A DNA stretch of 14,483 bases from JBFHRE01 sp036745195 (lineage in GTDB: Bacteria > Actinomycetota > Acidimicrobiia > Spongiisociales > ZC4RG35). The notes under the pieces are model-generated. The model ran no database searches, had not been told where the DNA came from, and saw only the letters and a list, made by a program, of their open reading frames with translations. The stretch spans positions 1 through 14,483 of the forward strand of contig DAIOGO010000066.1 in assembly GCA_036745195.1 (NCBI GenBank), in the 5' to 3' direction. Both the position numbers and the translations under genes were made by a program. Below, one piece after another: positions 7,386 through 13,589 of the stretch (positions are counted from its first letter, which is position 1; each line of letters opens with the position of its first letter).

Positions 7386-8768
7386 ATGGCCACCACCATC
7401 ACATTCCTCGGCGCCGCCGGCACGGTGACCGGGAGCAAGTTCCTGGTCGAACACGGCACCTCGAAGGTGCTGATGGACTGCGGGTTGTTCCAGGGTGTCA
7501 AGGAACTGCGGGAGCGGAACTGGCGGCGGTTCCCGATCGACCCCGCCGAGATCGACGCGGTGGTCATCTCCCACGCCCACCTCGACCACGTCGGGTATCT
7601 CCCATGTCTGGTCCGGGACGGCTTTGCGGGCAAGGTGATCTCGAGTGGGTCCACCGCCGACATGGCCAGGGTGGTGATGGCCGACTCCGGCCGGATCCAG
7701 GAAGAGGACGCCGACCGGGCCAACCGGCGCGGCTACACCAAACACGCTCCCGCCCTCCCCCTCTACACCGAGGAGGACGCCGACCGGGCCGCCGACCGCT
7801 TCACCCCGATCGGCTGGGACACCCGCACCCCGATCGCCCCCGGAGTGAGCGTCACCCTGCGCCAGGCCGGCCACATCCTCGGTTCGGCCTCGTTCCGCCT
7901 CGAGTTCGACGACGGAACCCCCGCCATCATGTCGTCTGGTGACCTGGGACGGCCGTTCCATCCCATCCTCGCCCCGCCCGGGCCCCCGCTGGAGGCGGGG
8001 ACGGTGCTGATCGAATCCACCTATGGCGACACCGAACACCTCGAGGAGGACGCCTCCGCCGAGTTGGGAGCGGTGGTGCGGGAGACTGCTGCGCGAGGAG
8101 GGACGGTGATCATCCCCGCCTTCGCCATCGATCGCACCGAGGTGGTGCTCCACGCCCTCGCCACCCTCGCCGCCGCCGGCACGATTCCCCGTCTGCCGGT
8201 GTACGTCGACTCACCGATGGCCCGCTCCGCCCTCGGGTTCTACCTGGACGCCATCAACGCCCGCCACCCCGACATCCGCTCCGACGTGATGGGGCGGCCC
8301 GATCTGCTCGATCCCGGCGACCTCCGCATCGTCGAATCGGTCGACGAATCCAAGGCGATCAACTTCGTCGACCCGCCGATGGTCATCATCTCCGCCTCGG
8401 GGATGGCAACCGGAGGGAGGGTGCTCCATCACCTCAAACGGTGCCTGCCCGATCCCCGCTCTTCGGTGGTGCTGGTGGGATACCAGGCAGCGGGAACCCG
8501 CGGCTCCAACCTGTTGGGCGGCGCCAAAACCCTTCGAATCCATGGCGAAGACGTTCCGGTACGAGCCACGGTCCACTCCGTCCCCGCTTTCTCGGTCCAC
8601 GCCGACCGGTCTGAGTTGATCGACTGGCTGCGGGCGATGCCCGCCCCGCCGCAACGGATCGTCGCCGTCCACGGCGACCCCGAAGCCGCCGCCTCCCTCG
8701 CCGCCGGCATCGAAGGCCTCGCCCCCCAGGTCATCATCCCGACCGACGGCCAAACCCTGGCGGTGTGA
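7386..8768 (+). CDS. MBL-fold beta-CASP ribonuclease, CPSF/Ysh1 type
   Basis: This 460-residue protein is a metallo-beta-lactamase with a beta-CASP insert, of the group related to archaeal and eukaryotic cleavage factors and to the Thermus RNA-degrading enzyme TTHA0252. It starts MATTITFLGAAGTVTGSKF. Zinc motifs: HAHLDH (63-68), GHILGSASF (His163) and SSGDLGR (Asp186). ESTYGD, SASGMATGGR and the closing RMMBL region with FSVHADRSELIDWL and VHGDPEAA follow. It lacks the C-terminal domain of RNase J. I chose ATG 7386 because TACGAT lies 6 nt before it and the family begins here. It is divergent from dapA-RNase J, so two distinct beta-CASP nucleases flank dapA. RNA is the likely substrate from family knowledge; the exact role is unknown. 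Confidence 0.93.
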   Translation: MATTITFLGAAGTVTGSKFLVEHGTSKVLMDCGLFQGVKELRERNWRRFPIDPAEIDAVVISHAHLDHVGYLPCLVRDGFAGKVISSGSTADMARVVMADSGRIQEEDADRANRRGYTKHAPALPLYTEEDADRAADRFTPIGWDTRTPIAPGVSVTLRQAGHILGSASFRLEFDDGTPAIMSSGDLGRPFHPILAPPGPPLEAGTVLIESTYGDTEHLEEDASAELGAVVRETAARGGTVIIPAFAIDRTEVVLHALATLAAAGTIPRLPVYVDSPMARSALGFYLDAINARHPDIRSDVMGRPDLLDPGDLRIVESVDESKAINFVDPPMVIISASGMATGGRVLHHLKRCLPDPRSSVVLVGYQAAGTRGSNLLGGAKTLRIHGEDVPVRATVHSVPAFSVHADRSELIDWLRAMPAPPQRIVAVHGDPEAAASLAAGIEGLAPQVIIPTDGQTLAV

Positions 8769-8828
8769 GAAACGGCCCCCGACCGGATCAGCCTGGCGCA
8801 GGGGCGGGCTTCGGGGCAGGGCTGCCGG

Positions 8829-9284
8829 CTAAATCGCTTCGGCCAAACTCGCCCTCACGCCAGCGCCCACGATGGCGGGCTCGAGGCTTTCGAGGTCGAC
8901 GGAGGCATGATCGATCGGAACGAGCCCTTCTTTCGTCCCGCCGTTTCGCTGGGGAACGACGCGCACGGAGTTCACTCCGAACTGCACGCTGACCGAGCGA
9001 AGCCCCTTCAAGTAGACACCATAGGATCTGAGCCCGGCAGCGACCACCACTGGCGCAGGACGCGACAACTCAGCCACGGTCGGGGTGGGAACTCCCAGAC
9101 GTGACACTCGACCCATGTCAAGCACAGAAGAACCGAGCCTTTCATCGGCAGTGCTGTCGTCAAGGGACTCGATCGCACCGTTCATCACCCAGAAGCCATC
9201 GACCGTCTGCGAGTAGGAGCACACCCATAACACGCCAAGCCGCCTGGAGACCTCCACAAGACCGATCACGGCACCGTCACCCAC
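8829..9284 (-). CDS. Hypothetical protein, 151 residues, unrecognised
   Basis: I do not recognise this protein. It has no signal peptide, membrane helix or obvious catalytic motif; it is mixed alpha/beta in look, with a valine/glycine-rich middle and a Gly/Ala/Val-rich end (EPAIVGAGVRASLAEAI). Codon use reads as coding, but third positions carry more A/T than in the neighbours, as in transferred or fast-evolving DNA. The start is a GTG at 9282-9284 with TACTGT 7 nt upstream, the same layout as other unit starts here, which argues for an intact gene. The same frame continues upstream for 12 sense codons to a stop at 9321-9323, so it could instead be the 3' part of a broken longer gene. It is convergent with the beta-CASP gene, with 60 bp between. 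Confidence 0.5.
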   Translation of the reverse strand: MGDGAVIGLVEVSRRLGVLWVCSYSQTVDGFWVMNGAIESLDDSTADERLGSSVLDMGRVSRLGVPTPTVAELSRPAPVVVAAGLRSYGVYLKGLRSVSVQFGVNSVRVVPQRNGGTKEGLVPIDHASVDLESLEPAIVGAGVRASLAEAI

Positions 9285-9291
9285 CCCAACA

Positions 9292-9297
9292 ACAGTA
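9292..9297 (-). promoter_or_regulatory. -10-like hexamer of the 151-residue hypothetical gene
   Basis: TACTGT on the minus strand ends 7 nt before the GTG at 9284. It matches the -10 to start-codon spacing of other genes in the window and is the main reason for choosing that GTG. Confidence 0.35.
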
Positions 9298-9320
9298 CCG
9301 GGGCACCGCAGGAGACCACC

Positions 9321-9719
9321 TCATCCGCTTCGCCGTCTGCCCCGCGATACAACCGCTGGCTGGATCGCCATGTCCAGACCAAGACTGCAGATCTGACCAG
9401 ACGTCATGCTGTCACCCTCGAGCGACGTGGGACGCATCACCGCAAGGCCGTCGATCGTCAGTGCACCAACAGGAGCGACGTCCCACCGTGTCGGCGACAC
9501 TCCAGGCCCAGCAGGCTGTGCACCCAGCGCTGCCGCGAGGTTCAGCGCTACAACAGCGCCGGCGATCGGTACGGATCCCAGCTCGGCTTCACCGTCGACT
9601 CTCATGGTCGCAGCACGCCTCAGCGCCATCAGCCGCCTGGGATGCCAACTCGTTCTCGAAGATCGGGATAGGCCTGAAGGACTCGACCCGCAACGCGTTG
9701 GCCCAGCGGTTACCCCCAA
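9321..9719 (-). pseudogene. Possible gene remnant or hypothetical ORF upstream of the 151-residue gene
   Basis: The stretch 9285-9771 has no confident gene. This open frame is the best candidate. From an internal ATG at 9605 it reads MRVDGEAELGSVPIAGAVVA and goes on with an Ala/Gly/Val-rich sequence that looks like protein, but the first 38 residues and the last seven (GRRRSG region) are Arg/Ser-rich and look non-coding. It shares the reading frame of the gene at 8829-9284, separated by one stop (9321-9323), and a neighbouring frame near 9300-9350 also reads plausibly. One reading is a single minus-strand gene broken by a stop or frameshift; another is chance. No function is assigned. Confidence 0.25.
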
Positions 9720-9758
9720 CTCTGGACCCGAGGCCGGTCGTTAGACGTGAACCGCCAG

Positions 9759-9764
9759 TAGATT
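9759..9764 (+). promoter_or_regulatory. -10-like hexamer of the cnoX-type gene
   Basis: TAGATT ends 7 nt before the ATG at 9772. The intervening CATCTTC offers no ribosome binding site, so a leaderless or one-base-leader transcript is inferred. Confidence 0.45.
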
Positions 9765-9771
9765 CATCTTC

Positions 9772-10596
9772 ATGAATCCTTTCGTGAAAGACGTCGATGC
9801 CGCCTCGTTCCAGTCAGAGGTGTTGGACCGATCCCATCAGGTGCCGGTGGTGGTCGACTTCTGGGCGGAATGGTGTGGTCCGTGCAAGGTTCTCGGACCC
9901 ACCCTGGAACGGGTCGCAGAAGAAGGTGGCGGGAGCTGGGAGCTGGCCAAACTCGACGTCGACGCCAACCAGCAACTGGCCATGCAATTCCAAGTCCAGG
10001 GCATCCCCACGGTGATCGCCTTCAAGGACGGACAGCCGGTGGATCAGTTCACCGGGGCGGTGCCCGAGGCCCAGGTCAGAGAGTTCGTCGGAGCACTCGT
10101 CCCCAGTCCGCTCGACATGGAGGCGGCCCGGGGAGAGATGTTGTGGGAGCAGGGAGACGACGAGCAGGCCGAAACCGCCTTCCGGTCGGTGCTCGCCACA
10201 GATCCCACCCATCAGATCGCTGGGCTGGGACTGGCCGGCATGCTGGTCGAACGAAGCGAGTCGGAGGCGGCGCTGGAAGTGCTGGGCCGGTTGGCTCCCA
10301 CGCAGGAGGTCAGACAACTGGCCGCCGCCGCCCGTCTCGGCACCACCGAAGATGTCGACGCATTCGCCGGAGCCGACCCATCCGACCCGAACGTGGCCCT
10401 CGGCCGGGCCAAGGCTTTGGTCGCCGCCGGGCGCTACGAAGAGGCTCTCGCCGGGTTGTTGTCGGTGGTCGAACTCCGAGATCCGGAACTGTCCGACCAG
10501 GCACGGTCGGTGATGGTGGATGTGTTCGAGTTGCTCGGCAACGAAGATCCCCTCACCCACACCTTCCGGCGCAAGCTGGCCAGCGCCCTCTACTGA
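9772..10596 (+). CDS. cnoX: Thioredoxin-TPR co-chaperedoxin, CnoX/YbbN family
   Basis: This 274-residue cytosolic protein joins a thioredoxin domain to a tetratricopeptide-like helical domain. In this family it protects unfolded clients from oxidation and hands them to chaperones such as GroEL. The thioredoxin part (about 1-110) has VVDFWAEWCGPCK with both active-site cysteines (Cys35, Cys38) and the cis-proline loop GIPTVIAF (Pro79). The helical part (about 113-274) has repeats such as ARGEMLWEQGDDEQAETAF and AKALVAAGRYEEALAGLL, and ends FRRKLASALY, close to the family's usual end. The E. coli protein has lost one active-site cysteine; here the pair is intact, so redox activity is likely. 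The start is fixed by TAGATT 7 nt upstream. The cyclophilin gene follows after 78 nt. Confidence 0.93.
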   Translation: MNPFVKDVDAASFQSEVLDRSHQVPVVVDFWAEWCGPCKVLGPTLERVAEEGGGSWELAKLDVDANQQLAMQFQVQGIPTVIAFKDGQPVDQFTGAVPEAQVREFVGALVPSPLDMEAARGEMLWEQGDDEQAETAFRSVLATDPTHQIAGLGLAGMLVERSESEAALEVLGRLAPTQEVRQLAAAARLGTTEDVDAFAGADPSDPNVALGRAKALVAAGRYEEALAGLLSVVELRDPELSDQARSVMVDVFELLGNEDPLTHTFRRKLASALY

Positions 10597-10636
10597 TCGG
10601 TCCCCGATGATCGGCGAGATCGGCCGGTGGGCGAGG

Positions 10637-10642
10637 TACGGT
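10637..10642 (+). promoter_or_regulatory. Possible -10-like hexamer of the cyclophilin gene
   Basis: TACGGT lies 32 nt before the cyclophilin ATG, which would give a leader of about 26 nt carrying the GAAAGG ribosome binding site at 10660-10665. This is weaker than the leaderless cases because the position is not constrained; read-through from the upstream gene is an alternative. Confidence 0.25.
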
Positions 10643-10674
10643 TCTGCCGTCTCGTTCACGAAAGGTACAGCCAG

Positions 10675-11184
10675 ATGGCCAAACAATGGAGCTCACAACC
10701 CGAGCTGACAGTCGATCTCGCCAAGACATACAAAGCCAACATCAGCACCAACCATGGCGCTATCGAAGTCGACCTCTACACCGCCGAGGCTCCGCAGACG
10801 GTCAACAACTTCGTGTTCTTGGCCCGGGAAGGCTTCTACGACGGCGTCATCTTCCACCGTGTCATCCCCGGGTTCGTGGCCCAGGGTGGCGACCCGACCG
10901 GCACCGGCACCGGCGGGCCGGGATACCGCTTCCGCGACGAGTTGGACGGCGATGGACGCTACACCCGCGGCCGGTTGGCGATGGCCAACGCCGGGCCCAA
11001 CACCAACGGCTCCCAGTTCTTCATCTGCCTCGACAATGTCCGACTCCCCCACAGCTACACGATCTTCGGCGAGGTGACCGGTGGGATGGAGGCGGTGGAT
11101 TCGATCGCCGCCGTTCCCACCGACCGGGGCGACCGACCGACCGTCGACTGTGTCATCGACACCATCACCATCTCCGAGTCCTGA
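10675..11184 (+). CDS. Peptidyl-prolyl cis-trans isomerase, cyclophilin type
   Basis: This 169-residue enzyme speeds proline isomerisation during protein folding. The single cyclophilin domain has FHRVIPGFVAQGGDPTG with the catalytic arginine (Arg62), Phe67 and Gln70, then GPGYRFRDE, NTNGSQFFI and FGEVTGGMEAVD. No signal peptide or membrane segment precedes it, so it is cytosolic. The open frame extends upstream to a GTG at 10627, but I chose ATG 10675 because GAAAGG (10660-10665) lies 9 nt before it and the domain starts soon after. It is probably a housekeeping foldase alongside the CnoX-type protein upstream. A small membrane-protein frame begins at or overlaps its 3' end. Confidence 0.95.
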   Translation: MAKQWSSQPELTVDLAKTYKANISTNHGAIEVDLYTAEAPQTVNNFVFLAREGFYDGVIFHRVIPGFVAQGGDPTGTGTGGPGYRFRDELDGDGRYTRGRLAMANAGPNTNGSQFFICLDNVRLPHSYTIFGEVTGGMEAVDSIAAVPTDRGDRPTVDCVIDTITISES

Positions 11185-11542
11185 GGACCGAACCGGGATC
11201 GGCTGCAAACCGTTCGCGGTTTCGCTGGCGGTTCTGATCGTCTTTGCGGCGGTGGCCGTCACCCTCGGTCTGATGCTGGCACTGGCCGACGACCCCTCCC
11301 CCGCAGCCGAACGGATCGGGCTGGCGTTGTATGTGGCGGGTGCGCCGGTGTCCGGCGTGTTCGCCGCCCTGGTGGGAGAGTTGCCGCTGGCGCCCCTCAC
11401 CGACGCCATCGTGTGGCTGGTGGCAGCCGGTCTGATCGCCCGCCGTTTCGAAGGGCGCTTGCTCCGGAACCCACTGCTCCTGACGATGGGTGGGGCGCTC
11501 GTGTTCGGGGCGCTCGTCTCGCAGGCGATCGAACGGGTGTAG
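11150..11542 (+). CDS. Small four-helix membrane protein, unrecognised
   Basis: I do not recognise this protein. Four hydrophobic helices can be seen: SLAVLIVFAAVAVTLGLMLA, LALYVAGAPVSGVFAALVG, DAIVWLVAAGLIAR and LLLTMGGALVFGALVSQA. A basic loop (RRFEGRLLRN) between helices three and four suggests that loop is cytoplasmic. The start is unsure. The reading frame has no ATG before the first helix; the nearest upstream start is a GTG at 11150 inside the cyclophilin gene (35-bp overlap), and GTG 11252 or ATG 11273 would cut into helix one. GAGGA at 11183-11187 overlaps the cyclophilin stop, so coupled re-initiation, perhaps at a rare start codon, is possible. Its 3' end is antisense to the DapB extension. 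Confidence 0.6.
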   Translation: MSSTPSPSPSPEDRTGIGCKPFAVSLAVLIVFAAVAVTLGLMLALADDPSPAAERIGLALYVAGAPVSGVFAALVGELPLAPLTDAIVWLVAAGLIARRFEGRLLRNPLLLTMGGALVFGALVSQAIERV

Positions 11543-12308
11543 TCGACCGGGGTCGGATCAGCTGATCGATCCCCACCGAGACACCGGGCAGTTGCTCGAT
11601 CCGGCTCAGGGCCAGCAAGACCCCGGGCATGAACGAGCTGCGGTCGGTGCTGTCGTGACGGATCGAGAGAACCTCGCCGTCGTTGCCGAACAGCACCTCC
11701 TGGTGGGCGAGGAGCCCGGGAAGACGCACCGAATGGACCGAGACACCTTCCACGGTCGCCCCCCGGGCGCCGGGATGGCTCTCGGCCGAATTCACCGCCC
11801 GCCGCTGGGTCATCGAGCGGCCGATCCGTTCGGCGGTGTTGACGGCCGTGCCCGACGGGGCATCCGCCTTGCGGTCGTGATGGAGTTCGATGACCTCCGC
11901 CGCCGAGAAGTGGGGAGCGGCCGCCTCGGCAAAACGCATCATCAACACCGCCCCGATCGAGAAGTTGGGGACGATGAGACAGTTGGGCGGCCCGTCACCC
12001 CACAGCGCCCTCACCTGGTCCAACCGGCCGGCGTCGAAACCGGAGGTGCCGACCACCGCGTGCAACCCCATCGACCGCCAGGTGGCCAGGTTGGCCATCA
12101 CCACCGCCGGATGGGTGAACTCGACCACCGCTCCGGCACCGGCCAGCACCGCCGGGTCGGCCGAGATGGTCGAGCCCGCCACCTCCATTCCCTCGCACTG
12201 AGGGTCGAACAAACCGCCGAGAGAGAACCCGCTCGCATGGGCGATGGTCTCGGCCACCAGCCTTCCCATCCGTCCACCTGCACCTGAGACCCCGACAATC
12301 ACAACCAC
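11397..12308 (-). CDS. dapB: 4-hydroxy-tetrahydrodipicolinate reductase with C-terminal extension
   Basis: DapB reduces the DapA product with NAD(P)H, the second step of diaminopimelate/lysine synthesis. The nucleotide-binding loop is GVSGAGGRMG (6-15). VVGTSGF and PNFSIGAVLMMRF follow, then the signature HHDRKADAPSGTA (143-155) with the catalytic histidine pair and lysine. The family body ends near residue 251 (GVSVGIDQLI, about position 11556). The frame then runs on for 52 Arg/Pro/Ser-rich residues to a stop at 11397, antisense to the end of the membrane-protein gene. The start is GTG 12308, which leaves a normal first strand; GTG 12302 would give a GTGA overlap with the peptidase stop. 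Either way it is coupled to the M16 gene upstream. Confidence 0.94.
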   Translation of the reverse strand: MVVIVGVSGAGGRMGRLVAETIAHASGFSLGGLFDPQCEGMEVAGSTISADPAVLAGAGAVVEFTHPAVVMANLATWRSMGLHAVVGTSGFDAGRLDQVRALWGDGPPNCLIVPNFSIGAVLMMRFAEAAAPHFSAAEVIELHHDRKADAPSGTAVNTAERIGRSMTQRRAVNSAESHPGARGATVEGVSVHSVRLPGLLAHQEVLFGNDGEVLSIRHDSTDRSSFMPGVLLALSRIEQLPGVSVGIDQLIRPRSTTPVRSPARRAPRTRAPHPSSGAVGSGASALRNGGRSDRLPPATRWRR

Positions 12309-13546
12309 TCCTCCGCCGAATCCTCCGGGAACGGGCCCACCACCGAGATCACCTTGGGGACGGTGAGGATCTCGCCGGCGACCGAGAGCACCTCATCCCC
12401 GGTGACCGCATCGATCCGGGCAATCCGTTCGTCGATCGACATGTGCGGGGCCCCCACCATCTCGTCGCGGCCGAGTCGCACCATCCGTGAGTTGGCATCT
12501 TCCATCGCCAGCGCCAGCGAACCGCGCATCGAGCCCTTGGCCCGATCCAACTCGGCCCGGGTGATCCCCTTCTTGACCACGTGCTGGATCTCCTTTTCGA
12601 TCAGACCGATCACCTGCTTGGCGTTCCCGGGGGTGGTGGCGGCATAGACACCCCAGGCCCCGGCATCGGCAAAGGCGATCCGAAACGAACTGACCGAGTA
12701 GGCCAGTCCCTTCTCCTCCCGGATCGTGGTGAAGAGCCGTGACGACATCCCTCCACCGAGGACAACATTGAGCACCTCGAACGGCCACTTGCGGGGGTCG
12801 GCCCGCTGAAAGCCGACTCCGCCCACGACGAGGTGGGCCTGTTCGATCGGCTTGGTGAGAACGGTGGCCCGGGCCTCACCGCCGATCGGTCCGTGGTCGT
12901 GGTCGGCGGGTTGCCCATCCCATTCCCCGAACAGGTCTCCCACCAGCTTGACGGCGACATCGTGCTCGATCGACCCGGCCAGGGCGATCACGGTGGATCG
13001 GGCGCCGTATCGTCGCGACCAGTAACCCGAGATGTCCTTGGGCTTCATCGCCCGCAGCGACTCGCGGGTTCCCAGGATGGGCCGCTCGAGCGGGTGGCCG
13101 GTGAACACCAGTCCGGTGAAACGCTCGAACGCCCGATCGGCGGGATCGTCCTCCGCCTCGTTGATCTCCTCCACCACCACCTGGCGCTCCGAGTCGATCT
13201 CCTTCTTGCGAAACGCTGGGCGCTGCAACATCTCGGCCAGGATCTCTACGCCGTCGGCCAGGTCCGTGTCGAGCAGCCTCGCCCAGAAGCAGGTGTGGTC
13301 CTTGGAGGTGAAAGCGTTGGCTTCTGCCCCCATGCTGTCGAACCGCTCCGAGATCTCGCGGGAGCTGAGCTTGGCCGATCCCTTGAATAGGAGATGTTCG
13401 AGGAAATGCGACGCCCCCGCCTCGTTGGGGAGCTCGTCACGGGTGCCGGTGTCCACCCAGGCCCCGATCGCCACCGATCGGATCCCAGGCATCGTCTCGG
13501 TGATGATGCGGAGCCCGTTGGGAAGGGTCGTGAGGTCGTAATGCAT
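12299..13546 (-). CDS. M16-family zinc peptidase (processing-peptidase-like)
   Basis: This 415-residue protein is an M16 peptidase of the single-chain type related to mitochondrial processing peptidase and mycobacterial PepR. It starts MHYDLTTLPNGLRIITETMP. The inverted zinc motif HFLEH is at 47-51, and the third zinc ligand glutamate is in VVVEEINEAEDDP (Glu126 or Glu127). The second, inactive-type half has GGGMSSRLFTTIREEKGLAYS, the glycine-rich and REE/RxY-like features of the family. No signal peptide is seen. The start ATG 13546 is preceded by TACCAT at 9 nt. It overlaps dapB, and M16 next to dapB is a known actinobacterial pairing, usually with pnp upstream; here pnp is replaced by a divergent DUF4230 gene. 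The natural substrate is unknown. Confidence 0.94.
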   Translation of the reverse strand: MHYDLTTLPNGLRIITETMPGIRSVAIGAWVDTGTRDELPNEAGASHFLEHLLFKGSAKLSSREISERFDSMGAEANAFTSKDHTCFWARLLDTDLADGVEILAEMLQRPAFRKKEIDSERQVVVEEINEAEDDPADRAFERFTGLVFTGHPLERPILGTRESLRAMKPKDISGYWSRRYGARSTVIALAGSIEHDVAVKLVGDLFGEWDGQPADHDHGPIGGEARATVLTKPIEQAHLVVGGVGFQRADPRKWPFEVLNVVLGGGMSSRLFTTIREEKGLAYSVSSFRIAFADAGAWGVYAATTPGNAKQVIGLIEKEIQHVVKKGITRAELDRAKGSMRGSLALAMEDANSRMVRLGRDEMVGAPHMSIDERIARIDAVTGDEVLSVAGEILTVPKVISVVGPFPEDSAEEWL

Positions 13547-13555
13547 GTGCCGGCA

Positions 13556-13561
13556 ATGGTA
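13556..13561 (-). promoter_or_regulatory. -10-like hexamer of M16-dapB
   Basis: TACCAT on the minus strand, again as GTACCAT, ends 9 nt before the peptidase ATG. It is the same hexamer at the same distance as at dapA, so the two diaminopimelate units have near-identical core promoters. Confidence 0.5.
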
Positions 13562-13573
13562 CGACCCGGTCGT
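13561..13573. promoter_or_regulatory. Perfect 13-bp palindrome between divergent M16 and DUF4230 promoters, candidate operator
   Basis: ACGACC-C-GGTCGT is a perfect inverted repeat with a one-base centre. It abuts the M16 -10-like hexamer and ends 4 bp before that of the DUF4230 gene, so a bound protein would cover both promoters. It parallels the palindrome at 7336-7349. Confidence 0.4.
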
Positions 13574-13577
13574 GGCC

Positions 13578-13583
13578 TACGCT
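13578..13583 (+). promoter_or_regulatory. -10-like hexamer of the DUF4230 gene
   Basis: TACGCT ends 6 nt before the ATG at 13590, the same spacing as at the beta-CASP gene, placing the transcript start on the start codon. Confidence 0.45.
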
Positions 13584-13589
13584 GATGCG

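Noticed and set aside
7320..8153. Upstream extension of the dapA frame by 278 codons
   Set aside because: It is antisense to the beta-CASP nuclease, has no domain, and dapA begins normally at 7319 with a -10 box just upstream.
8769..8828. Bidirectional terminator between the convergent beta-CASP and 151-residue genes
   Set aside because: Only a 6-bp CCCCGA/TCGGGG pairing around a loop of about 28 nt was found, with no T-tract; too weak to call.
9150..9300. Resemblance of the start of the 151-residue protein to periplasmic BMP/sugar-binding proteins
   Set aside because: The likeness rests on a short Gly/Val-rich stretch, there is no lipoprotein signal, and the rest does not follow the family.
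9101..9775. Plus-strand open frame of 224 codons before cnoX
   Set aside because: Arg/Ser/His/Pro/Gln-rich composition typical of non-coding frames; its end runs into the cnoX start.
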